Positions 55,170-64,000 of a stretch of 64,000 bases of DNA are shown here, one piece after another. The translations under genes and the position numbers were made by a program. Positions within the stretch are counted from its first letter, which is position 1. Each line of letters starts with the position of its first letter. The notes under the pieces are model-generated. The model was not told the origin of the DNA, searched no databases, and worked only from the letters and a program-made list of their open reading frames with translations. Source of the stretch: Icerya purchasi (Eukaryota; Arthropoda; Insecta; Hemiptera; Monophlebidae); the NCBI GenBank assembly GCA_039619475.1, contig CM077115.1:594791643-594855642 (forward strand), read 5' to 3'.

Positions 55170-57679
55170 TGACCCATGATGTTCGAAAAGAAAACAAAGT
55201 GGCGCTGAATTAATTATTTAGATTCGTACGCGGTTAACTATAGCAAAAATGAAGGAACCAAGGGCAGTGATAACAGATGGCGAAGGAAAGGAGAGAACAG
55301 ATGCAGTTCTAAAAGGAGAAGGAATCCCAAGTCCCAGAAGTTGAGAGTGGAAAAGAAAACGAGTTCAGACGACAGAGACATTCGAAATGGATGTGGTTAG
55401 ACATTTGTGGTTATCATTGGGAATATGTAGCGGACAATAAGGAAAGAGTCTGAAAGTCGATAGCGAGATGGAGAAAGTAAACTATGATCGAAGCGCAAAC
55501 GACATAAAGAGTAAGTAATATATCGCCGCAGAGACGGAAATTTTTGGAACCAAGGATTAACTGGAAGATGCGGCTAAATAGAAAGATTTTTATATATAGC
55601 TTCTAAAGTAAAATAAGTCCGCCATATATCCTTGACATAAGGGGTATCATGGATTGTGAAGTTAAAGTTCACAATGTACAAAGTTCAACAGCACTAATGA
55701 GAGTCCCTGGCCGGTTCCTTTCTCTATCTACGTTATATTCGAACCGCGGATGCTTAACAATTGCGTAATTTATTCAGATTATAACTTGTGCCTTTGTACT
55801 GAATGGACTTTTTTTATGATGCCTTTCACTGCGTTTTAATCAATGCTATAACTGCCAAATGTTCTTCCTCCAGTTTAATTTTATGACCTCGTCAAAGAAT
55901 CCAAATTCATGTTTACATTTATACGCAATATCGGCTATATCCCCAATATTACCTTCCCTCTTGAATTCACGACTAAAATAATACGGAATATCCGTTATAT
56001 AAATTGATCGCTAACAATTCCGTGGCACTTTCCTCCGGAGGTGATTAATTCTTCGCTAAAGCTGGGAATTTGAAAGAAAAAATTAGATCTCGCTACAGCG
56101 GCCCCCGCCTCCGAGAGTCTAGTTACACAGCCGGGACGTGGTGGGGTCTTCCGCCTAGTGCAAAACTGTTCAGAGAATAGCGGTCCTGGAAGAGCGATAT
56201 TATCAATCTGCCACTACGGCACAACCGGAGAACCTTTACTTCTAGCGGCAGTTTGTCACCGTTTTCTTATTTGCGGGGGCACAGGCCCTTTCTCGACGAA
56301 CATTTCGGATTTAGCAAACCGAAGTCTTCTCACGGAATCCGATGATTTAGACAAAAACGCACGGGAGCCGAAATGTAGAAGAAGCGGAATCGGCCGAATT
56401 CAGTGCGCAGAGTAGCTTCTAGAAACGCGGAAGGAAAACGGACTAGCGTAAAGTAGGCAGAATAATTAGAAGGAGCGGGAGACGATTGGATGATGAAAGA
56501 GGATGCGGCCGTGGAAAACGTCGTCTGCCGAGACAGGAGACCGATGCAGTGTCGGCTTAATAGTTTGGCAGCGTCGCTGAACTCGGTCGCATGGAAGACG
56601 GGCAACGAGCTAATGCGTGCCGGAAAATCAGCGAGGCGTAGCTGGAGCGCGCGGAGCCGGCAATAGGAGAGCACTTAGCAGGACGTTCGTCATTGGATGT
56701 ATTGTATTTTAAAAGTAAACAAGGCCAGGCAGCGATATTAATTAAAAGCGGCAAATTTTCCACTTTTCTCTTCTCTGACCTTATCAAAATATCTAAAAGC
56801 CAAAATCGACCGCGCACACACAACATGGGCCGCCGCCCTCAGTTCGCTTGCTAGCGCGGCCCTCGCAAGCACATCCATCCTCCGACAACTGTCCCGCTTG
56901 GCTTTTTCTTGCAGCGCGCCAGGCGCGAGTCTTCCTCCCGTACAGAAAACTTCTTCCTTACGCGTAATTGCTACAATAAATACGTTATATCGCCATCATC
57001 CGAGCTTTTGTTTACTTTTCGTCGTGCCACCATCGAAAAAGTCGCCATTGTTCTGTTTCCCGCCAAAACGTTGTAGCTGTTTTCCGAGCAGCCGGCTCAT
57101 TAGCGATTTCCCGGACCTCATTAAAAAGAACCGTCTTAACGCGTCCGGCATTCCTTTTTCGCTAGTCCATCCGACGATCGCTAGCGATGGTGCTGCGTGC
57201 GACTAATACAATGATTTCGCGATTGCGAAAGAATTTTGCAGCCGCTAATGACCTGAACTGTTGCCATGCAGCAGTGTCATGATGAACTCGAGAGGCCGTT
57301 TAATTAAATTCAATTCACACAACCGTAATTGGAACTGAACACTTACTGTCATTCGTGTAATGCAAAGTATTTTCTCCGCAATATCGCTACAGCTGCGAAG
57401 AAGATGGTAATGCGCGTTCAGATTCCGGCCTCTATGTTCTGAACGTTGATTATGCAAAAATTATCCCGGAAAAAAGTCAATACATATAATCGTCAATTAT
57501 AAAATAAATGAATTCCCTTTATTAAACAAAAGTAAGAATAAATTACTATGATCAATTAAAATAACACCCCAATTTCGAGTTTTCGGACGTAGCGTACTCT
57601 GTGTTGTCAGCTGAGGATATAGAAACGTTTCTAGAGTCTTTTTTTTCTTTTTTGTCTTTTTCCTGTTTTGGACCCGACC
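55170..57679. other. Unassigned DNA including a GC-rich block
   Basis: The segment 56080-57240 is clearly GC- and CpG-richer than the rest of the window, with several overlapping open frames of up to 114 codons that do not resemble known proteins. It may be a promoter/5' region or CpG-rich exon of a host gene, but nothing in the translation proves it. The stretch 55240-55520 read in minus may be another LINE tail, too decayed to call. Confidence 0.3.
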
Positions 57680-58680
57680 TTTACCCCGAAGTTACTCTAC
57701 AAGGATGTCACGAGCAAGGTCAGATGTGCAGTGGGCGAATCCGATGACTACGCAGTTCGAATAGGGGTACATCAAGGCTCTGCGCTCTCGCCACTACTGT
57801 TTAACGTGGTTTTAGAATCACGTGAGATATTCGAACACCTTTACTTTAGACACTATTGTATGCAGATGATGTCGTATTAATTGACAATTCAAAGGTTCAG
57901 GTATGGTGTAACAGATTGGAAAAGTTTTGCCTTAAAGTCAACACGAATATATGACTACAGATGCGAAAACCCAGTTGGATCTATCCAAGTCTCTGTGTAA
58001 AGCAATTGCCTCGTAAAAGGAGCTTTAAATACCTTGGATTCTGTGTCCAGGCTGACTGTGGCGTTTCCGAGGCAGTCCGAAATCGGATAGCACAGCATGG
58101 ATGAACGGGAAAGCTGTAACTAGCGTGCTATGTGACAGACGCGTGCCCATTCGGCTAAAGTCAAAAATTTATCGTTCAGTCATTCGACCAGAGTTGCCTT
58201 GTATGGTGGTAAGTGCTGGCCAGCTGCAAGGCGAGGAGAGCAAGCGCTGCATGTGATGGAAATGCCCATGTTAAGGTGGTCAATGAGCATCCCCGGTTTA
58301 AAAATGAATGCATCCGCGCAGCAGCAGCAGTTGCCCCTATCCTAAGTAAACTCCGTGAGAGCCATTTAAGATGATACGGGCATGTACTACGTGTGCTCAG
58401 AAAACCGAAAGTGGCTCATTGCTATCAGTCACGCATTCATTCCAAGTTCCAGGCAAAAGACCGGTTAGAAGGTCAAGGCGAAGATGACTCGATGTAATAT
58501 TACTGCGGATCTCATTGAAGCCTGCATTGATTCAGACCTAGCGGTAAACCGAAACAGTTGGAAACGATCAATTTGCACGGCAGACCTTCCAACGATGAAG
58601 AAGAAGATAATTCACGCAAGATACCCGTTGCGAATTCAAAAGACTAGCAGAACAGTTAACGAAGTTGTTTAACTTTAAAT
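57680..58680 (+). pseudogene. RTE-like LINE remnant (RT to C-terminus)
   Basis: Begins with KVRCAVGESDDYAVRIGVHQ and GSALSPLLFNVVL (RT motif B; VHQGSALSP is typical of RTE-type elements). A frameshifted YADDVVLIDNSKVQ, SFKYLGFCVQADCGVSEAV, VLCDRRVPIRLKSKIYRSVI and RPELP follow. A decayed GH..R region and the terminal DLIEACIDSDLAVNRNSWKR close the frame near 58672. There are at least five frame changes or stops. The endonuclease and the first RT motifs are missing. Confidence 0.7.
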
Positions 58681-61038
58681 GTGTATTCCTATTATTGATG
58701 AAGATAGTGAAGAAAATTAAGATTATATTATTTACTGAAAAATGACCTTGTAAAATCGGTAGGTATACAATGATTGAACAGATGTTTTTTATTTTTATAA
58801 CTATCTTTATAAGTAAACAATACGATTAAAAATCTATGAACTATAACGAAATAATTTATTGCTTCGCAGTCATCAAAAAACAATTAAAAAATACAATATT
58901 GACAAAGTATTTCGAGATATTGAGCCAGATATTCACATGTATACTATGAACTAGGTCGACTTGCCTGGAATTATTTTATTTGCCGAATTTTTCAACGACG
59001 ATTCAACATTATTCCTGAACGTGTCATACGTGTTTTCAGCATATTTTTCCCCATAGAACCTGATAGTGTTATCAATTTTACTATATAAATAATCTGCGAA
59101 GAGTTAGCGATCAAAAACAAAAAAAAAAAAAGCGAAAAAATCAGTTTTTTGAATTTTTCACGAGGACCCTAACCGAAATCAATTTTTCTCATTAAACAAT
59201 CCGTCATAGAAAACGATATCATTTGAAGAAAAAAAAAAATACTTGCAGCCCTTTTAATGAACAAAGTTATTGCATTTTAAATACTTTGGAAATTTTTTAA
59301 ACACGGTCGGAGTGCATATTACGACACTTAAAGAATTCACACATAATAAAGCTAACATGTTTTGTATGAGCATGATTGTTTTCATGAAGATATCTATTTC
59401 CAGAGAAAAAAATGATTTTTTAGAAATGATGATTTTTACATTATACGCACAGGTTATGCCAAGGCATTGGGAGCTACTAATATGGACAAACTTTATCTTA
59501 AATACTCTTAAAAAACATTAGCCCAAGTTAATTTCAACATTCCGGAATACATTTCACTTATCTTAACGCAGAGTACTCTTTATACTTGTTTGTTATTAAA
59601 ATAAGCTCGAGAAATAGGAAGAAGGAGAAAGTAAATTTATATTCTTACGCGTTTAAGGATACAGAGGATAAAAATAATTCATAGCAGAAGCAAATGAGAG
59701 ACTATAAGAAGCACTGATAATAACAGTGCGAATAGGGGTAATAACAAGTTTTACTAAAAAAGAATAGAGAAGGACGATCGCTCGGCAGAGAAGATCGAAT
59801 ATTCAGGTAAAATATGACATCAAGGTCACGAGGAAAGTAATTGGAGATGAAAAGGATTAATTAATGAAAACCGGAAAAATGATGCGGGAAGCAGACGTAT
59901 GATTAAAGCGAAGGCGACAGATAGCGCACGTTGTCAATTTATATTTATAAATCCCCATAATAAACGGGTTATGTATATTTAAATCATGTTATAATTCCTT
60001 CCTTTTCGTTTATTTAATTGTTCTCACTCGTATCGCGTAAATAGCTTGAAGAACTTTACGTTTCGGGAAATGTTCTACAGAAATTTACCCAAACTGATGT
60101 AGATATAAATTAACATTAATCATAAATAAAACGAAATACCTAGCGTACGCTTATCACGATCCAAGTTTATTTTCGGACCACTGCAGTACTTTTTGTAATG
60201 ACGAAATCCTATTGATCAGAGCTTATGAAATAAAATATCTTGCAACGTTAAGACACAAAATTAACACGGAAAGCACATCACACCTATATCGCCAATAAAC
60301 TCAGAAATTTAAACTATTTTATTACCTCCCACAGTTTTTCTCAGTAAAGCGTACACAAAGGTTATTATATTTGGCCTTGGGCCAGCTAGAGTTAGCTTAT
60401 ATGGCTTAATTCGCCGGCGAGGAAATCATAAAGCCTTTACAAACATCATAAAGATTCTGTTCTTCGCTTACATTTGACCATTACTTCGAAATTTCAAACA
60501 ATACGAATTTATTACTAATAAAAATGAGTTACATCAAGTTTAACTTCTAAATTTTATTTTTACGAACGCAATTTCATTCTGCTATATCGAATGACAAGCT
60601 ACAACACACACAATTCGAACTGTTTCAGCCTTTGATTCTTTTTTGTTAAATATCATATACGGAATTCAGGCCTTGTTTATCGGCTACAAGTTATAAAATG
60701 AAATCTAAAAAATTTTCTAAAAAACGCCGTAGAAAAATAACCGAATACATCACTATCCGACCAAAATGTTAAGATTTTAAAAAAGGCATTCTACCAAAAA
60801 CTATATTAAACTATTCGCGCGTGGAAATATCTGAATAGCTGAAATTATGTAAGCTGACATTCTAAGATACAAATATCATCCGTAAAAAAAAAAAAACGCG
60901 GGAAACATAAACGAGTAAAAAAAAAAAGAGTTTTCCTTCTTAGTGGTACAATAACCTTTTTTTTGTATTTATACCATAAACAGCAGTGTTTGTAACATAT
61001 TATAGAAAACAATTTTAGACAACCGGAGTACAGTCCAA

Positions 61039-61041
<3 letters not shown>
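58681..61041. other. Unassigned AT-rich DNA
   Basis: No gene recognised. Purine-rich segments at 59620-59930 could be the antisense of another LINE tail, but no diagnostic block is readable. Confidence 0.3.
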
Positions 61042-61071
<30 letters not shown>

Positions 61072-61178
61072 ATACCGACTCGTAGGTCATCAACGCAAGT
61101 GATCATTAGTTATTTTAAGTGTCCTAGATAACGGCGCATCCCAACAGATGAAGCCGCTAGTCATAGATTAGTTTTCCA
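61042..61178 (-). repeat. Possible short retroposed 3' end with poly(A)
   Basis: A run of 28 T (61042-61069) read in minus is a poly(A) tail preceded by ~109 bases ending CTACGAGTCGGTATGC. It lies directly beyond the poly(A) of the Jockey-like element, so it may be the 3' end of an older insertion used as target. The source family is unknown. Confidence 0.35.
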
Positions 61179-61230
61179 TTTTTTTTTTTTTTTTTTTTTT
61201 TTTTTGAGCGTTTTGGTATTATCTTTAATA

Positions 61231-63936
61231 TTAATAATGAGCGGTAAGCGCATCTCTGCATTGTTTTTTCTTTAGTCGTCTGACGGGATTGTCAGGAAGA
61301 CCGGTAGTTTTCATACGCGATATTAATGGGTTTAAATTATAGCTGAATGCCGCATGCATTTTGGTATATTGCTGCTTGTATATCGCCAACACTGAAGGAA
61401 CGTTGAGATCATTCTCGATTATAGTATTACGAACATAATAAGGCGCATTGGTTATTATCCTCAGTATCTTCGACTGGAACGACTGTATTTTTTTGAGATG
61501 CGTTTTTGCGGCTGATCCATATATTTCTAAACCGTATTTCCAGACAGGAGCTATGATGGTGTTATACAATAACATTCTATTGTTCAGACTGAGTTTGGAT
61601 TTTCTTCCTATTAGTGGATATAATTGTCTCAGTAGCGACTTCAATTTTTTCTTTGTATTAATTACATGCAGATTCCATACTAAGCGTTTGTCAAAGGTTA
61701 ATCCCAAATATTTAACTGATTGTATCTGCGGTATTTTACAGCTGTTATAAGTAACTGGAGAACATGTTTCTTGGTTATTTGTGAACGTGATATGTGAAGA
61801 TTTTTGTTCATTAATTTCGATCCTCCAGTTGAGAGCCCAATTTTGTAGTAACGATAAATGATGTTGAATGTACCTTGAAGCTTCATGACGATCTTCGTGC
61901 GCAGCTAGTATAGCAATGTCATCCGCAAATGAAGCTTGTAATGTAAACATTGTAGTCGGTAGGTCAGCTGTATAGATGTTATAAAGAAGCGGGCCAAGAA
62001 CGCTCCCTTGAGGTACCGATGCTAATATCTGACGCTCGCTGGACAAGACGCCATTTATTTTTATTTGAAATGATCTACCGCTTAAATAAGACCTCAGCAG
62101 ATGATATATTTCAATCGGGAAAATCTTCTGGGCTTTGTATAGCAAACCGTCGTGCCAAACACGATCAAAAGCTTTGGCTACATCAAGGAACACTGCCGAG
62201 CAATACATTCCACGCTGTAAGACTGACTCAATTGCATCAACGAGCCTGTGACATTGATGAATAGCTGAATGCTTTGGTCTGAACCCGAACTGATGATTTG
62301 GAAGATAGGCATTTGCCATATTAAAAAGAAGTGGTTGAATTAATTTTTCGAACACTTTTCCAAATGTATCCAGTAAACTTATCGGTCTATAGGATGAGAC
62401 ATCTGTAACTGGCTTCCCAGGTTTATGGATAAGTATAGTTACCGATTTTTTCCATCTAGTCGGAAAGTACGATAGCCGGAGCATAGAATTGTATATATAT
62501 AAAAGTAGTAAAGATCCTCTTTTTGGTAGATGCTTCAAGATATCATTTGTTATTCCATCTTCTCCCGGAGCTTTATTATTTCGCAAACTTTTGATGCACG
62601 TACGAAGCTGATTTGGTGTAATATATGTGTAATTTTGACAATACTGCATGACGTTATTGTTACACTGTATAACTTCCTGCGTGTGTTGTGGATTTTCCAT
62701 AGGAGGAGGTTGAAATATATTTTCGAGATAGTCGGCAAAAGTATTAACCTTTTCGTCATCTGTTCTGGCCCACATTGTATTTGTTTTTTTAATATGATAA
62801 GATGGAACACATTTCTTTGTTAGTACTTTCGCTGCTTTCCAGATTGAGCCATCGGCATTAGTTAGGGTGGAAAGGTAATGAGTATAACGCTCATTTTTGT
62901 AGTGTGCTATGGTTTTCGTTAGTTGGCTGCAAAATTCCCGGTATGTTTGGTAATTTGATGGGTATCTATTATGTTGCCATTTTTTGCGCGCTTTTCTTCT
63001 TTTGGCAATTAGCTCACGTATTTCAATGGGCAATATACTGCTAGTGTTAGCACTGGACTTTGCAGGTCGTGTTGATTGCTTAGCGCAATCCTGTATTATA
63101 TCGGTTAGATAATTAACGGCAGTATCAATATCGTGCTGTGATTTTAGTTTTACATTTAAGTTCACTTGGTTATCTATTATATTCTCAAATTTGTTCCAAT
63201 CAGTAGATTTATTTGTTAATCGACTGTCTAGTTTTGTATGTAGCGGAATTGTGTCTAGGACTTGTAAGACTGGTACGTGATCAGATGACAAGTCTGCGAT
63301 TGTACAGCAGTTGTTGTGTAGATTATTTAATCCTTTATTGAAGTAAAAGTCTAGCACATCTGGCAGTCGGTTGGTATGCTTTGGCCAGTAGGTAGGTGTA
63401 AATGGTGAAACAACATCGAGGCGCAGCCCTCTATTCAGCTGGAAGAGTTGCGCTCCACGTTTATTTGGAACTCTTGATCCCCAGTGAGGATGTTTTGCGT
63501 TGTAGTCACCTCCACAAATGAATTTGCTGCCTTGGCGATGAAATAGTTCCGTGAGTTCCTGATTCGGTATGTAATACCTTGGGTGGCAATAAACCGATGT
63601 GACAGTTACTGTTTCATTAAAAGTCGTTTTTATTTTAATTGCAACAGCTTGGTAGGCCTCTGTTCGGCGAACGAAGTGTAGATGATGGTCAATGCTCTTT
63701 TTGACGAGTACAGCAACACCTCCCATTGCTGTACCAGAAGGGTGTGTTCCATGATAGCATCTGTAATTTAGTAACTCAAGGCTCGCTGGATGAACGACAT
63801 GAGTTTCCGTTAGTAGGGCAATATCGATTCTTTTGGTCTGTAAGAAGTACTGTAGTTCATGTTTCTTCTGTTGAATCCCATTAGCATTCCATAATACTAC
63901 TGTTAATGAATTTGTACTTATAGGGCTCAAATTCAT
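61231..63936 (-). CDS. Jockey-like ORF2: endonuclease and reverse transcriptase, intact
   Basis: A 901-residue protein without stops, of normal length for Jockey ORF2. The APE endonuclease occupies residues 1-~225: VVLWNANGI (13-21), LLTETHV (41-47), the GGDYNAKHPHWGS catalytic block, LDFYFNKG, and SSDHVPV with the catalytic His. A linker follows (..CRDALTAHY closes the protein). RT lies at about 440-730: NNKAPGEDGI, YRPISLLDTFGKVFEKL, SAVFLDVAKAFDRVWHDGLL (motif A), VPQGSVLGPLLYNIYTADLP (B), ASFADDIAILA (C), VKYLGLTFDKRL. No RNase H. The start is the ATG at 63936, overlapping the ORF1 stop. It nicks target DNA and copies element RNA in the nucleus; all visible catalytic residues are present. 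Confidence 0.93.
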   Translation of the reverse strand: MNLSPISTNSLTVVLWNANGIQQKKHELQYFLQTKRIDIALLTETHVVHPASLELLNYRCYHGTHPSGTAMGGVAVLVKKSIDHHLHFVRRTEAYQAVAIKIKTTFNETVTVTSVYCHPRYYIPNQELTELFHRQGSKFICGGDYNAKHPHWGSRVPNKRGAQLFQLNRGLRLDVVSPFTPTYWPKHTNRLPDVLDFYFNKGLNNLHNNCCTIADLSSDHVPVLQVLDTIPLHTKLDSRLTNKSTDWNKFENIIDNQVNLNVKLKSQHDIDTAVNYLTDIIQDCAKQSTRPAKSSANTSSILPIEIRELIAKRRKARKKWQHNRYPSNYQTYREFCSQLTKTIAHYKNERYTHYLSTLTNADGSIWKAAKVLTKKCVPSYHIKKTNTMWARTDDEKVNTFADYLENIFQPPPMENPQHTQEVIQCNNNVMQYCQNYTYITPNQLRTCIKSLRNNKAPGEDGITNDILKHLPKRGSLLLLYIYNSMLRLSYFPTRWKKSVTILIHKPGKPVTDVSSYRPISLLDTFGKVFEKLIQPLLFNMANAYLPNHQFGFRPKHSAIHQCHRLVDAIESVLQRGMYCSAVFLDVAKAFDRVWHDGLLYKAQKIFPIEIYHLLRSYLSGRSFQIKINGVLSSERQILASVPQGSVLGPLLYNIYTADLPTTMFTLQASFADDIAILAAHEDRHEASRYIQHHLSLLQNWALNWRIEINEQKSSHITFTNNQETCSPVTYNSCKIPQIQSVKYLGLTFDKRLVWNLHVINTKKKLKSLLRQLYPLIGRKSKLSLNNRMLLYNTIIAPVWKYGLEIYGSAAKTHLKKIQSFQSKILRIITNAPYYVRNTIIENDLNVPSVLAIYKQQYTKMHAAFSYNLNPLISRMKTTGLPDNPVRRLKKKQCRDALTAHY

Positions 63937-64000
63937 AATAATTTGTCCATAAGTTTGGTTAACATGGATATTAATGGTGATAATAAATTTCGAAATTCGT
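63933..64000 (-). CDS. C-terminal end of Jockey-like ORF1 (partial)
   Basis: The last 21 codons of the upstream frame read FRNLLSPLISMLTKLMDKLL, then TGA. The stop shares bases with the ORF2 start in an ATGA overlap, the usual Jockey arrangement in which ORF2 is translated by reinitiation. A hydrophobic/leucine-rich end is typical of Jockey Gag-like proteins. Zinc knuckles should lie beyond the window. Confidence 0.65.
   Translation of the reverse strand, partial: EFRNLLSPLISMLTKLMDKLL

Larger units (their letters stand above)
61179..64000 (-). mobile_element. Jockey-like non-LTR retrotransposon, 3' part
   Basis: Minus-strand element running off the right edge: the end of ORF1, an intact ORF2, a 25-base 3' UTR (ending CCAAAACGCTC) and a poly(A) of ~27 residues (61179-61205 as T). 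Lack of RNase H, the ORF2 length near 900 residues and the endonuclease/RT motif set point to the Jockey clade. The intact ORF2 and long homogeneous tail indicate a recent insertion. The target duplication cannot be checked because the 5' end is outside. Confidence 0.88.

Noticed and set aside
54907..55179. Plus-strand 90-codon ORF
   Set aside because: It is the shadow of the minus-strand LINE tail and is bounded by poly-Lys from A runs.

Overview
The window looks like a transposon-rich, AT-rich stretch of an insect chromosome. The element types fit this: mariner, Tc1-like, hAT, I-like and Jockey-like non-LTR retrotransposons, an RTE-like remnant, and an LTR element whose primer-binding site resembles initiator-tRNA-Met sites. 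The mix is common in Hymenoptera such as ants, but the sequence does not prove the species. I see no convincing host protein-coding gene. Nearly every stretch that resembles a protein belongs to a mobile element.

Layout. 1-8.8 kb: unassigned AT-rich DNA with a dispersed ~100 bp repeat and one LINE 3' scrap. 8.85-14.73 kb: a 433 bp palindromic MITE, then a full-length I-like non-LTR retrotransposon (9333-14720) with a 10 bp target-site duplication, a poly(A) tail, ORF1 with zinc knuckles, and ORF2 with endonuclease, RT and RNase H. It carries three reading-frame lesions. 15-20.5 kb: a short palindromic MITE, an ORF1-only LINE remnant, and several 5'-truncated LINE tails, two of them facing each other. 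22.5-23.3 kb: a broken transposase of the HTH/DUF4817 kind. 24.2-27.4 kb: a decayed I-like LINE on the minus strand whose endonuclease is interrupted by a 1126 bp non-autonomous hAT element with a perfect 8 bp TSD.

28.8-33.3 kb holds the most unusual object: a complete LTR retrotransposon structure (715 and 692 bp LTRs, PBS, PPT, GGAT duplication). Instead of gag-pol it carries one intact 383-codon ORF of unrecognised type. 33.4-34.7 kb: a 5'-truncated Jockey-like RT fragment. 34.96-37.82 kb: a large, very well matched inverted repeat with a tRNA-like sequence in each arm. One arm is interrupted by a mariner (35312-36630) with an apparently intact 358-residue D,D34D transposase; the other arm preserves the empty site.

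39-59 kb is a LINE graveyard: 3' ends of one I-like family in both orientations, RT scraps of two other families, an RTE-like remnant and a broken Tc1-like transposase, plus a 33 bp minisatellite. 61.2-64 kb: the 3' part of a Jockey-like element on the minus strand with an intact 901-residue ORF2. The last codons of its ORF1 overlap the ORF2 start as ATGA, and the rest lies beyond the window.

The parts are not a pathway but layers of insertion. Autonomous elements (mariner, the Jockey-like element, until recently the I-like LINE) supply enzymes. The non-autonomous ones (hAT, MITEs, the ORF-carrying LTR element) would have to borrow enzymes from relatives elsewhere.
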